Positions 7,588 to 17,100 of a DNA stretch of 36,468 nt are shown one piece after another (position 1 is the stretch's first letter; each line of letters starts with the position of its first letter). The position numbers were made by a program, and so were the translations under genes. Below the pieces are notes generated by a model that ran no database searches, was not told the DNA's origin, and saw only the letters and a program-made list of their open reading frames with translations. Source of the stretch: Spirosoma fluviale (GTDB lineage Bacteria; Bacteroidota; Bacteroidia; Cytophagales; Cyclobacteriaceae); assembly GCA_945901615.1 (NCBI GenBank), contig CAMDLI010000012.1:1-36468 (forward strand). The letters run 5' to 3'.

Positions 7588-9707
7588 GACCAGATTTTAA
7601 GCAGTGGAATTCGAAGAGGGCATCTAGCCAAGCAAAGTTCCCTACCAGTACTTGGGAGTCGCCAGAGCAGGTAACTGTTCCGGATCAGTTTGATCCCGCA
7701 GACATCGCTCAGTTACGCGAGTTGCATTTTACTGCAGGCATAGCTCCTTTTTTAAGGGGACCCTATGCGAGTATGTATCTTCAACGACCCTGGACTATTC
7801 GGCAATACGCTGGATTTTCTACTGCGGAGGAGTCCAATGCTTTTTACCGACGCAATCTGGCAGGTGGGCAGAAAGGGCTTTCGGTAGCTTTTGATTTGGC
7901 TACTCACCGGGGCTACGATTCAGATCATCCACGCGTTCAAGGGGATGTAGGCAAGGCTGGGGTGGCCATCGATACGGTGGAGGACATGAAGGTCCTGTTT
8001 GATCAGATTCCCTTGGATCAGATTTCGGTTTCCATGACCATGAATGGGGCGGTAATTCCCATTTTAGCATTTTTTATCGTCGCTGCAGAAGAGCAGGGGG
8101 TAGCCATGGAGGCGCTCTCTGGGACCATACAAAATGATATTCTCAAGGAGTTTATGGTGCGAAATACCTACATCTATCCTCCTCAAGCCAGTATGCGGTT
8201 GATAGGTGATATTTTCGCTTTTACTTCCAAGAATATGCCCAAGTTCAATTCCATTTCCATCTCCGGTTACCACATGCAGGAGGCAGGTGCTACAGCGGAT
8301 TTGGAATTAGCCTACACCCTTGCGGATGGCTTGGAGTATCTTCGTACGGGTCTGAAATCCGGCTTAGCGATAGATGAATTTGCACCGCGACTTTCCTTCT
8401 TCTGGGGGGTAGGGATGAATTATTTTATGGAAATCGCAAAGCTGCGAGCGGGACGTTTGCTCTGGTCCAAGTTGGTGGCCCAGTTTGGGCCTAAGGACCC
8501 AAAGTCTTTGGCTTTGCGCGCTCACTGTCAAACTTCCGGTTGGTCGCTCACCGAGCAGGACCCTTTCAACAACGTAACCCGAACAGCCATGGAGGCCTTG
8601 GCGGCAGTGATGGGACATACCCAGTCTTTGCATACCAATTCGCTGGATGAAGCCATTGCGCTGCCTACCGATTTTTCTGCGCGCATCGCTCGAAATACCC
8701 AGTTGGTGTTGCAGCATGAGACAGGTGTTAAAGAGGTGGTCGACCCTTGGGGTGGATCCTATTACGTGGAATACCTCACGGATCAGCTGGCCAAAAGAGC
8801 CTGGAGCTTGATTGAAGAAGTGGAGAAATTGGGTGGGATGGCTAAAGCCATTGAAACCGGGCTGCCGAAACTTCGAATTGAAGAGGCTGCTGCTAAAAAG
8901 CAGGCAAGAATCGATGGGGGCAAGGATATCATTGTGGGGGTTAATCGCTACCGAGTTGATGAAAAGACAGAACTAGAACTCTTGGAAGTAGACAATCACT
9001 CCGTTCGAGATTCCCAAATCCTGCGACTGAAGCAGGTGAAAAGTGAACGAAATCAAGAAGAGGTCATAGCCATTTTGGAACAAATACGGGCTGCAGCTGC
9101 TTCTGGGGAAGGAAATTTACTGGCCTTGGCCATCGTTGCAGCAAGAAAAAGAGCTACTTTAGGAGAAATCTCCTTTGCCATGGAGCAGGCATTTGGACGT
9201 CACAAAGCCCAAACCCAATCCATCTCGGGAGTATATGCAGCAGAAGTGAAACAGCAGAAATCATTTGTAGAAGCCCAGCGACTTTCGGATAGCTTTGCGC
9301 TACTCGAAGGACGGAGACCACGTATTCTGGTGGCTAAAATGGGTCAAGATGGTCACGACAGAGGGGCTAAGGTGATTGCTTCGGGATTTTCTGACTTGGG
9401 CTTTGATGTGGATATTGGACCCTTGTTTCAAACACCCCAAGAGGTGGCTGAACAGGCGGTTGAAAATGATGTGCACCTCGTGGGAGTGTCTTCTTTGGCC
9501 GCGGGCCATAAAACGCTTATTCCTGAGCTAATCTCCTGGTTGCGACAATTGGGTCGTCCAGATATTCGCGTGGTGGCTGGGGGAGTCATTCCTGCCAAGG
9601 ACTATGACTTTTTGAAAGAGGAGGGGGTAGTGGCGGTTTTTGGACCGGGAACCATCCTTTCAGAGGCAGCTTGTGAGATACTCAATGCCTTGATGCAAGA
9701 AGAATAG
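7584..9707 (+). CDS. mutB: Methylmalonyl-CoA mutase large (alpha, catalytic) subunit
   Basis: A 707-residue adenosylcobalamin-dependent mutase, full length. The TIM-barrel part carries the family blocks [35 protein letters not shown] and [10 protein letters not shown], and [20 protein letters not shown] follows. The C-terminal B12-binding domain starts near residue 570 and has DGHDRG with D589 and H591, where H591 is the expected lower cobalt ligand. Together with mutA and meaB it gives propionyl-CoA/succinyl-CoA interconversion. The epimerase and propionyl-CoA carboxylase genes are not in the window. Confidence 0.97.
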   Translation: MRPDFKQWNSKRASSQAKFPTSTWESPEQVTVPDQFDPADIAQLRELHFTAGIAPFLRGPYASMYLQRPWTIRQYAGFSTAEESNAFYRRNLAGGQKGLSVAFDLATHRGYDSDHPRVQGDVGKAGVAIDTVEDMKVLFDQIPLDQISVSMTMNGAVIPILAFFIVAAEEQGVAMEALSGTIQNDILKEFMVRNTYIYPPQASMRLIGDIFAFTSKNMPKFNSISISGYHMQEAGATADLELAYTLADGLEYLRTGLKSGLAIDEFAPRLSFFWGVGMNYFMEIAKLRAGRLLWSKLVAQFGPKDPKSLALRAHCQTSGWSLTEQDPFNNVTRTAMEALAAVMGHTQSLHTNSLDEAIALPTDFSARIARNTQLVLQHETGVKEVVDPWGGSYYVEYLTDQLAKRAWSLIEEVEKLGGMAKAIETGLPKLRIEEAAAKKQARIDGGKDIIVGVNRYRVDEKTELELLEVDNHSVRDSQILRLKQVKSERNQEEVIAILEQIRAAAASGEGNLLALAIVAARKRATLGEISFAMEQAFGRHKAQTQSISGVYAAEVKQQKSFVEAQRLSDSFALLEGRRPRILVAKMGQDGHDRGAKVIASGFSDLGFDVDIGPLFQTPQEVAEQAVENDVHLVGVSSLAAGHKTLIPELISWLRQLGRPDIRVVAGGVIPAKDYDFLKEEGVVAVFGPGTILSEAACEILNALMQEE

Positions 9708-9753
9708 CTTCTAGTTATAGAGTGAACAAGTAGGCGAATTACTTCAATTTCTG

Positions 9754-9782
9754 AAAAAAAAGGGTCGGCCAATTGGCCGACC
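9754..9782 (-). terminator. Rho-independent terminator, perfect GC-rich palindrome
   Basis: Arms GGTCGGCC (9763-9770) and GGCCGACC (9775-9782) pair perfectly across AATT. On the minus strand the hairpin is followed by CT and then eight T's (plus-strand A-run 9754-9761), so it ends the minus-strand lipoprotein gene at 9835. It sits 55 bases after mutB and may also halt that transcript, but there is no plus-strand U-run. Confidence 0.8.
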
Positions 9783-9834
9783 ACAAAAAATGGGGTGCCT
9801 GACAAAAAATAGAAATCAGGAGCACATTAAAAAA

Positions 9835-10209
9835 TCAATAGACTAAAACTGGCTTGTTGCCTTCGCATTGAATGGTTCTTGGAGGACCAACCAGGAGGCA
9901 ATCGGAAAGGACATTATTTTTTTCATTGTACTCTTTTTGAAGTGCGGTGAAGCGGCTGACTAAGTCTAAAAATTCACGTTCCAGGCTTTGGTGGTAGGCA
10001 ATGTAGCGCGCAGGACCTCCGCAGGCTTTGTTGCCCATAGGAGTAAACTTCCATTCCGAAGCATTGGTGCAGGGCACAGACTCAGCTAGTCGGATGATTT
10101 CAGTCTGTGCGGCTAGTAATTCTTCAGAAGTAATTAGGATCGGTTCGGTCGTAGCGAGGTCACAGGAGACGACTAGTAGGGAGATCAAAAAAATAGCGAT
10201 GCGTTTCAT
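9835..10209 (-). CDS. Small cysteine-containing lipoprotein with GNKACGGPARYIAY motif
   Basis: A 124-residue predicted lipoprotein of unknown function. I place the start at the ATG at 10209 (MKRIAIFLISLLVVSC), because this puts the signal peptide at the N-terminus; an in-frame start 51 bases upstream would bury it. The lipobox Cys is C16. The mature part contains WKFTPMGNKACGGPARYIAY, a motif I recognise from other small Bacteroidota exported proteins but that has no assigned function. Additional cysteines (in SVPC, KAC, DCLL and IQC) could form disulphides. It is monocistronic, with a terminator on each side. Confidence 0.8.
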   Translation of the reverse strand: MKRIAIFLISLLVVSCDLATTEPILITSEELLAAQTEIIRLAESVPCTNASEWKFTPMGNKACGGPARYIAYHQSLEREFLDLVSRFTALQKEYNEKNNVLSDCLLVGPPRTIQCEGNKPVLVY

Positions 10210-10265
10210 GGTTTTGTTGTTTTTTCTCAGAACGAAAAGACTTGGATTTTCGCTACACAAATTTT

Positions 10266-10297
10266 AAAAAAAATAGCCCGATGAAAACACCGGGCTA
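10266..10297 (-). terminator. Rho-independent terminator of the ferredoxin operon
   Basis: Arms TAGCCCG (10274-10280) and CGGGCTA (10291-10297) with a ten-base loop are followed on the minus strand by eight T's (plus A-run 10266-10273). It lies 41 bases past the ferredoxin stop codon. Confidence 0.8.
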
Positions 10298-10338
10298 AAA
10301 TAAGTTGGTTTTTAACTTTCAAAAGCTGGTAAATCGGC

Positions 10339-10668
10339 TTAGACCACGTCTTCGCCTCGAAGTTTGATGACCGCGCCTTCGAGTTGATCTCCAATTCGAA
10401 TTTGGCAAGCCAAGCGGGAAGTAGGGAAGTACTCGGGTAGGTTTTCCAACTGGTCTAATTCTATGTCGGTGGCATCACCTAGCCCGTCTTGGCCTTCTAG
10501 GATTTCTACATGGCACGTTGCGCAAAGGGCCATGCCTCCACAGGTGGCCAGAATAGGGTACTCGGAAGCCTTAAGAATTTCCATCAGGCTTAGGCCCATG
10601 TCAGCAGGTGCCTCGACTTCCTGTCGCTCCCCTTGCTGGTCTTCTACGGTAAATTTGATTAGATCCAT
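10339..10668 (-). CDS. [2Fe-2S] ferredoxin, adrenodoxin/ISC type
   Basis: A 109-residue soluble electron carrier. The start is taken at the ATG at 10668 (MDLIKFTVED), 5 bases after the ferredoxin reductase stop; a longer reading into the upstream gene adds unrelated residues. The cluster ligands are CGGMALCATC, which is C-x5-C-x2-C, followed 35 residues later by the fourth Cys in RLACQI, the adrenodoxin-like spacing. Acidic residues surround the cluster, as expected for partner binding. The preceding gene encodes a ferredoxin reductase, so the two almost certainly work as a pair. The electron acceptor, for example Fe-S assembly or a hydroxylase, is not indicated. Confidence 0.92.
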   Translation of the reverse strand: MDLIKFTVEDQQGERQEVEAPADMGLSLMEILKASEYPILATCGGMALCATCHVEILEGQDGLGDATDIELDQLENLPEYFPTSRLACQIRIGDQLEGAVIKLRGEDVV

Positions 10669-10673
10669 ACGAT

Positions 10674-11690
10674 TTAGAAGGCATTTACCCCGTTGACGGT
10701 GGTGTATTTGAAACTTAGTTTTTGGTCTGGATAGACATACTTGAAGGCAGAGTGCATCATGATGGCAGCCTCGTGAAATCCGCAAAGGATGAGTTTAAGT
10801 TTGCCTGGATAGGTATTGATGTCTCCAATGGCATAGATGCGGTCCACTCCTGTAGAATAATCTCGGGTATCTACCTCGATTGCGTTTTTGTCAATGCTCA
10901 AGCCCCAATCGGCGATAGGTCCCAACTTTGGAGATAGGCCAAACAAAGGAATTAAGTAATCAGCATCCAAAACGATTTCCTGATTGTCCTTATCTTCTAA
11001 AATTACTTTTTCTAGGCGGTCGTTTCCACTCGCTTCCTTCAAGTTGGCAGAAAGAATCAGATCGATTTTTCCTTCTTGTGCGAGATCAAATACTTTGGAC
11101 GCAGAATCAGGAGCACCGCGGAAGGTTTCGTTTCGGTGAACTAAAGTAACTCTTTCAGCGACATTGGCTAAGAAAATGGTCCAGTCCAAGGCGGAATCTC
11201 CACCACCTGCAATCACCACTTTTTTATCACGGAAGGTTTCTGGGTTTTTCACCATGTAGTGAATGCCCTTTCCTTCAAAGGCCTCTAGGTTGTTCAAAAC
11301 GGGTTTTCTCGGTTCAAAGCATCCCAAGCCACCCGCAATGATGATGACTTTGGCATGTACCTCGGTCTTGTCGCTGGTGGTCACAATAAAGCTTCCATCC
11401 TCTTGACGATCCAGAAGATCTACACGTTCGCCGAGGGTAAAGGTCGGATTAAATGGTCTGGCCTGCTCTAGCAGGTTGTCCACCAATTCTTGTGCTTTGA
11501 TCTCAGGGTATCCAGGGATGTCGTAAATCGGTTTCTGGGGATAAATTTCAGAAAGTTGCCCGCCAATTTGTGGCAAGGCATCGATGAGGTGGCATCTCAT
11601 TTTGAGTAATCCTGCCTCAAAAACTGCAAAAAGTCCTACTGGGCCTGCGCCGATGATGCAAAGATCTGTGTGGATGGTTGGGGTGTTCAT
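10674..11690 (-). CDS. Ferredoxin--NADP+ reductase, thioredoxin-reductase-like (type 2, YumC-like)
   Basis: A 338-residue FAD- and NAD(P)H-binding flavoprotein. The FAD Rossmann motif GAGPVG lies near residues 15-20, followed by PQIGGQLSEIYPQKPIYDIPGY. The NADPH-binding motif GGGDSALDW is in the middle of the protein, and YAIGDINTYPGKLKLI is the second FAD-binding segment. The thioredoxin-reductase redox CxxC is absent from the NADPH domain, which separates this group from TrxR. It would reduce the ferredoxin encoded 5 bases downstream. The MarR gene lies 54 bases upstream on the same strand and may be in the same transcript. Confidence 0.93.
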   Translation of the reverse strand: MNTPTIHTDLCIIGAGPVGLFAVFEAGLLKMRCHLIDALPQIGGQLSEIYPQKPIYDIPGYPEIKAQELVDNLLEQARPFNPTFTLGERVDLLDRQEDGSFIVTTSDKTEVHAKVIIIAGGLGCFEPRKPVLNNLEAFEGKGIHYMVKNPETFRDKKVVIAGGGDSALDWTIFLANVAERVTLVHRNETFRGAPDSASKVFDLAQEGKIDLILSANLKEASGNDRLEKVILEDKDNQEIVLDADYLIPLFGLSPKLGPIADWGLSIDKNAIEVDTRDYSTGVDRIYAIGDINTYPGKLKLILCGFHEAAIMMHSAFKYVYPDQKLSFKYTTVNGVNAF

Positions 11691-11744
11691 GGAGTAGTTA
11701 AATGCGTTTGGTTAGGGTCTGAAATTCATCTACTGAATTCCAAA

Positions 11745-12200
11745 CTAGCTGTTGGTATCTTTGTTTGACTCGTCCAAATTTTGGTAGATGGTATTCAGGA
11801 TGCGCTTGAATTCTAAGAAGTCCTTTTCAGTCAGATTCTCCCAAGCTTTCTCGCGAAATTGAAGGACTTTCGGTCTCAATTCAGCCACTTTGGCTACGCC
11901 TGCTTCGGTCAAGTGCAATTGAAAACTTCTGCGATCCTGTGGGTGCTGCACTCGAATGATGTATCCTTTTTTGTTTAGTAAATCCAATATCCGGGTAAGC
12001 GTGGGATGATCCTTGAAAACTAGGTTAGCCAATTCTGTCTGGCTCAATTCAGGATGTTCAGCTAAGTTTTTCAAGACCAACCATTGATCTACTGTTACGT
12101 CAAAGCCCCCTTGCTTAAATTGCTGTTGCGCATATTGCTTCACCTTGCGGGCCGTGCGGTCCAGCAGAAAAGAATAGCTAGCAAAGAGTTCTTGTGTCAT
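11745..12200 (-). CDS. MarR family transcriptional regulator
   Basis: A 151-residue winged-helix DNA-binding protein. The fold shows in helices ending in DVTVDQWLVLKNLAEHPELSQTELANLVFKDHPTLTRILD, where the recognition helix is near 65-80, and the wing segment VQHPQDRRSFQLHLTEAG with the family's DRR(S/A) signature. MarR proteins bind as dimers and release DNA on ligand binding. The gene is upstream of and co-directional with the ferredoxin reductase/ferredoxin pair, which is its most likely regulatory target besides itself. An exact Bacteroidota -7 element lies in its upstream region. Confidence 0.92.
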   Translation of the reverse strand: MTQELFASYSFLLDRTARKVKQYAQQQFKQGGFDVTVDQWLVLKNLAEHPELSQTELANLVFKDHPTLTRILDLLNKKGYIIRVQHPQDRRSFQLHLTEAGVAKVAELRPKVLQFREKAWENLTEKDFLEFKRILNTIYQNLDESNKDTNS

Positions 12201-12414
12201 GGCAATTGTTAGTGTGACAAATATATGGATAAGTTTTTAAATAGTAAATTCTAGGGGTTCCAGATTTTTTAATGTCCTGTTCTAGAAATCCTATTTTTTT
12301 CTTGGCTATCGCTCTCGTATTTTTGAAAAGAGCGGCTTCGTGAAGGGTTAAAGGATTTGTAATTAGCCTCCACTGATTCTGCTTCAAGAGTATTCCAATT
12401 CTAATTGTTTAGCC
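12201..12414. other. Divergent intergenic region MarR / GH43
   Basis: No gene is supported. Apart from the MarR -7 candidate at 12218-12225 I see no clear promoter for the plus-strand GH43 gene. Confidence 0.5.
12218..12225 (-). promoter_or_regulatory. Candidate -7 element (TATATTTG) for the MarR gene
   Basis: On the minus strand the bases match TAnnTTTG exactly, 17 bases before the MarR start codon. This would give a very short leader. A clear -33 TTTG is absent. Confidence 0.4.
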
Positions 12415-14145
12415 ATGCGTTTTTTCCTGATCCTCCCGCTTCTTTTTCTCACCTTTGCTGCTCAAGCCCAGCAGCAGACTTACTGCAATCCCATCAACCT
12501 GGACTATGGCTACACGCCCATCCCTAATTTTTCGGAATGGGGCAGGCACCGGGCCACTGCAGATCCTGTCATCGTCAACTACCAGGGTTCCTACATTCTT
12601 TTTTCCACCAACCAGTGGGGCTATTGGACTAGTGATAATATGTTGAACTGGGACTTTCATTCCAGACGCTTTCTTCAACCTTGGAACAAAGTGTACGATG
12701 AATTGTGTGCTCCAGCAGTGGGCATCGTCGGCGATACCGTCCTCGTGATGGGCTCCACCTATGAAAAAGACTTCACCATTTGGATGAGCACCAATCCCAA
12801 GGCCAATGAATGGAAGCCTTTGGTAGAAAAATTTGAAATTGGAGGTTGGGACCCCGACTTCTTCACCGACGACGACGGCCGACTCTACATGTACAATGGG
12901 AGCTCCAATCGCTACCCACTTTATGGCGTAGAGTTAAACCGAAAAACGATGGCTCCCATCGGAACGCGAAAGGAGATGTACCTCCTAGAACCGGACAAGT
13001 ACGGCTGGCAGCGATTTGGGGAGCACATGGACAATACCTTTTTGGATCCCTTTATGGAAGGGGCTCACGTGACCAAGCATAACGGAAAATACTACCTGCA
13101 GTATGGTGCACCGGGCACCGAATTCTCTGGCTATTCGGATGGGGTAATAGTAGGACCAACGCCTTTGGGGCCATTTACGCCCCAGTCCGATCCCTTGAGC
13201 ATCAAGCTAGGAGGCTTTGCCCGAGGTGCAGGTCATGGCAGTACTTTTCAGGACAACCAAGGCAAGTACTGGCACATCAGCACGATCATGATTTCGGTCA
13301 AAAATACCTTCGAGCGGCGCCTGGGCATCTGGCCCGCCGGCTTTGACAAAGACGATGTCATGTGGTCTAGTACCGCATTTGGAGACTATCCGCATTACCT
13401 TCCGAATACCGAAAAGGCCGGGAAGTTTACGGGATGGATGCTGCTCAACTACGACAAACCCATGCAGGTGTCCTCCACTTTGGGGGGATTTTCGGCCAAC
13501 AAGGCCAATGACGAGGACCTCAAAACTTACTGGAGTGCGCAATCGGGCACCAAGGGAGAGTGGATCCAAACCGACCTAGGCCAGTTGAGTACAGTGCATG
13601 CAGTGCAGATCAACTATGCCGATCAGGATGTGGATACCGACCGTCTCGGCAAGCGCACCGACCAGTACCACCAGTACCTGCTCTACCACTCCCTAGATGG
13701 TAAAAAGTGGGAGGTCTTGGTAGACAAAAGTAAAAACACCACAGATATCCCGCACGAGTATGTGGAACTGAAGCAACCTGTAAAAACGCGTTTCCTCAAG
13801 CTAGTCAACGTATGGATGCCTACTGGCAAATTTGCGCTCTCCGGATTCCGAGTATTCGGGAACGGGGGAGGAGCAGTGCCCAACAAAGTGTCTCAATTTA
13901 TGGTCTTCCGCACGGAAAAGGACAAGCGCAGTGCCTTTATCAAATGGTCGCCATCTTCTGATGCCTATGCCTACAACCTCTATTACGGTACCGCACCTGA
14001 CAAGCTATACACGTCCATCATGGTACTGGGCAATAATGAATATTGGCTCAAAACCTTGGATCGCACCAAGCCCTACTACTTCAGCATCGAAGCGATCAAT
14101 GAGAATGGGGTAAGTACTTGGTATCCTATTCAGAAGGTGGAGTAG
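12415..14145 (+). CDS. Secreted glycoside hydrolase family 43-like enzyme with F5/8C-like and FN3-like C-terminus
   Basis: A 576-residue protein with a Sec signal peptide (about 1-18, ending AQA). The five-bladed propeller domain (about 20-340) has the three family-43 acidic residues: D50 in ATADPVI as base, D148 (or D146) in GGWDPDFF as pKa modulator, and E215 in FMEGAHV as acid. GH43 enzymes act mostly on arabinose- and xylose-containing glycans, but substrate cannot be read from the sequence. Residues of about 355-485 look like an F5/8-type C/CBM32 carbohydrate-binding module (YWSAQSGTKGEWIQTDLG). Residues of about 490-576 look like a fibronectin type III domain. No SusC/D pair is nearby. 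It is convergent with the next gene, with a hairpin terminator between. Confidence 0.88.
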   Translation: MRFFLILPLLFLTFAAQAQQQTYCNPINLDYGYTPIPNFSEWGRHRATADPVIVNYQGSYILFSTNQWGYWTSDNMLNWDFHSRRFLQPWNKVYDELCAPAVGIVGDTVLVMGSTYEKDFTIWMSTNPKANEWKPLVEKFEIGGWDPDFFTDDDGRLYMYNGSSNRYPLYGVELNRKTMAPIGTRKEMYLLEPDKYGWQRFGEHMDNTFLDPFMEGAHVTKHNGKYYLQYGAPGTEFSGYSDGVIVGPTPLGPFTPQSDPLSIKLGGFARGAGHGSTFQDNQGKYWHISTIMISVKNTFERRLGIWPAGFDKDDVMWSSTAFGDYPHYLPNTEKAGKFTGWMLLNYDKPMQVSSTLGGFSANKANDEDLKTYWSAQSGTKGEWIQTDLGQLSTVHAVQINYADQDVDTDRLGKRTDQYHQYLLYHSLDGKKWEVLVDKSKNTTDIPHEYVELKQPVKTRFLKLVNVWMPTGKFALSGFRVFGNGGGAVPNKVSQFMVFRTEKDKRSAFIKWSPSSDAYAYNLYYGTAPDKLYTSIMVLGNNEYWLKTLDRTKPYYFSIEAINENGVSTWYPIQKVE

Positions 14146-14172
14146 AAAACTAGGCCTTTTCGCCTAGTTTTT
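14146..14172. terminator. Bidirectional terminator between convergent genes
   Basis: Arms AAAACTAGGC (14146-14155) and GCCTAGTTTT (14162-14171) pair perfectly around a six-base loop, with A's on the left and T's on the right. The hairpin starts directly after the GH43 stop and contains the stop codon of the minus-strand gene (14164-14166). Confidence 0.85.
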
Positions 14173-17100
14173 CTCCAAAGGATGCATTTTTAGCAATTCT
14201 TGAGGGCTCCAAAATCCTTTCTTGCCTTTGACTTCTTCCCTGACTTTCTTAACAAGATTTGCAGAGATTGGTGTCGCTTTGTTGCCAAAGGAGTTGCGGA
14301 CGTAGGTAAGCACGGCAGCTACCTCTGTATCGTCAAGCATGCCTTCGTGCGGCGTCATCGGAACCTGTCCCGAATAGCTTCTTCCTGCTACTTCCATGGG
14401 ACCCATCAAACCTTTTAGTACCAATTTGATGAGTCGCTCAGGACTTCCAGTAACCCATGGGGTGCCTCGTAGTGGAGGGAATTCAGAGGCAGTCAAGCCT
14501 CCACCATCTGGCTGGTGGCAGGTACTACACAATCCTTCTCGAGCATAGATTTCTTTTCCGAGCACAAAGAGCTCCCGATCCGAACCGGTCAGGGAGGACT
14601 TGATGTCTTCCTCCTTCTTTTGGGCTACAGAGAGCCCATTGAGGTGTGCAATGGCAGTTTCTAGGGTGCCAGGAATCCAAATTGCATCCTTGGCTTGTTT
14701 TTCAGCTTCTGCCAAAATAGGGATTCCTTGAGCAGCTGGCAGCCAGGAGGCAGCAGCGATGCCTTCCATCCGTACGCGTCCATGGGGGTCTTGTACGGAG
14801 GCGGTAAGCAGCTGAACTTGGTCTGGCACCTGGTGTCCAGAATAGCGGAGCACACGGGTAGCGGCAGCACGCACTTTGTAATCTTTGGAGGCAAGTAGCT
14901 CTTTGAGGAGCGGAGTGTTTACCTTATTGGCGCCCCAGGTCACCCATAGCGCTTCGAGTCGCTGGTGCTCGTAGTTTGGATCTTTTTTATCCAAGCCTTT
15001 GACCCATTTTTCAAGTGCAGTGGTGACGGCAGTGGCATCTCTTCCTCTTAGTTCACGACGGGTTCGGTACCTGCTTCGGTATTCAGGAAGTTTCAAATTT
15101 TCCAAAAGTGCAGGTATGGATTCCCCATCGATTTTGGCAGGAGTGACCAAAGGTCGGGAAGGGTAGGTCACCCGATAAATGCGTCCATGCACATGGTCTC
15201 TCAAAGGATCTCGCGCGTTGTGCTGCATGTGTCCGATAAGGATATTGTGCCAATCCACAATGTATAGGGATCCATCAGGAGCAATTTCCATGTCTACAGG
15301 CCGGAAGTTACGGTCCGAGGAAACTACCAAATCTTGCCGCCACTTGGTGGTAAATCCGACCGTGTCTTCTAGCATTTGGTGCTGCTTGGTACCCAAAAAC
15401 CCAATCGTATTGTTGATGATCAAATCGCCCTGTACATCATCGGGGAAGTGTCTGCTGGAGATAAATTCAAGCCCTGATGTAGGGCGGACCATGTGGTCTT
15501 TTTCAATGAGATTTGGGCCTTTGAAGTTCCCATTTCCATAGCGAGGTAGCGTAGATCCTGGTAGCATCCAATTGACATTGGGACCGGAAGTTTCCGCGTA
15601 GAAGTTCTGTCCGAAGCGGTCAAAGGCAATGCCCCATGGATTGGGAATGCTGACCTGGTTTACCCGCTCCAGCTTGTGTCTTTTGGGTTCGAAGCGGTAA
15701 AATCCCCCATTGGTTCCTCTTACAGGACCGTAGGAAGTTTCCACATTGGTATGCAAAAACACCCCCTCAGCCATGTAGATCGCTCCGCTTTCATCTGCTG
15801 CAAAAGCCGAGATGGCGTGGTGGGTGTCATGGTCATCAAATCCGGAGAGCAGGATGGTTTTCTTGTCTGCTTTATCGTCTCCATTGGTATCTTCTAGCAA
15901 AATCAAATTTGGACCTTGGGACACATATACTCCTTCTGCGGCAAGTTCGAAGCCTACTGGAATGTGGAGGTTGTCCGCATAGACCGATTGCTTATCGGCC
16001 TTCCCATCGCCATTGGTGTCTTCCAAGATGAGCAATTTGTCTGAAGGGCGTGGATCCCCAGGCTTGTAGTGCGGGTAGCTCGGCATGGTCGCCACCCAGA
16101 GTCGGCCCTTGTTGTCAAAAGAGAGTTGTACGGGATTGGCGAGGTCTGGGAACTCTTTTTCGGAGGCGAAAAGTTCGATTTTGTATCCCTCAGGAACTTT
16201 CAGGGAATTCAGGGCATCTTCACCGTACAAATAGTTTAGGCTTCCATTGGCTTCTGGGTTGTAGTTGGTGGTCACCTCTGGCAGGGACTTGGTTTTTGCA
16301 TCCGCAGCCAGGAGGTCTTTCACTTTGCCTTGACCAGCTTCCCAGATGGCCGTATCACGAATGGCAGTCATCTGGCGAATTTTCTCCAATTCAAAAGGAT
16401 AGTTGTCCGGCCCAAAAGGATCGTAGCGTCTACCGAAGACATGGACACCGTTGGGAATTTTGTAGTCATTGTGCCAAAACCAGTTTTTCTCCATCACCGC
16501 CTCTTGGATTAGGTCACGGTAAGTAATTGCTTTTTGCTCTGCTTTGCCAAATACCTTGTCTGCAAGGAGCACAGCTAATTTTTCATAACCCGCTTCATTG
16601 AGTTGGCTTCCATCGAGTGTAAGTGGTTCTTCACTAGCTGCATACCAACTTTTACTTGGGGAAAAAGCATCCACAAAGACTATTTGATGCTTTTTGGCTA
16701 CTTCCTCCATGGCGTCAGTGTAGCGCTGTAAGTTTTCGTTTTCAAGTTTTCCATTGGGGACATCCTTGATTTGAGATAGGTCCTCAAAGGCAATGGGAGA
16801 CACAAGGGCAAGTTGCGGAGCTCCTTTTCCGTTGTAGCGCTGAGCTTTGGAATGTAGGATCCAGGCTTCCAGCTCGTCCTTGAAATTTTGAACTTTGGCT
16901 TCCCCTTGGAAGGATTCATTGAATCCAAAAAATCCAATGATCACATCTGCCTTCAATCGGGTCAACCACTGATCAGGTTTTTCAAAAAAACCTTCCGACC
17001 CAGAATTGGTGGCATACTCCTCTTGAAATTCTTCGGCGCCAGGAAAAGCCCAGGGATCGTTGGTGCCTGACCGAGGGCGAAATCCAGGGGTATCTCCAGG

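Noticed and set aside
10669-10785. N-terminal extension of the ferredoxin to 10785
   Set aside because: The extension lies inside the reductase gene and adds residues unlike any ferredoxin; the ATG at 10668 gives a normal-length protein.
12178-12387. 69-codon minus-strand open frame upstream of the MarR gene
   Set aside because: It overlaps the MarR start and its promoter candidate, and the translation has no recognisable feature.
16050-16526. 158-codon open frame on the plus strand opposite the large heme lipoprotein
   Set aside because: Trp/Cys-rich shadow translation inside a gene with clear domains.
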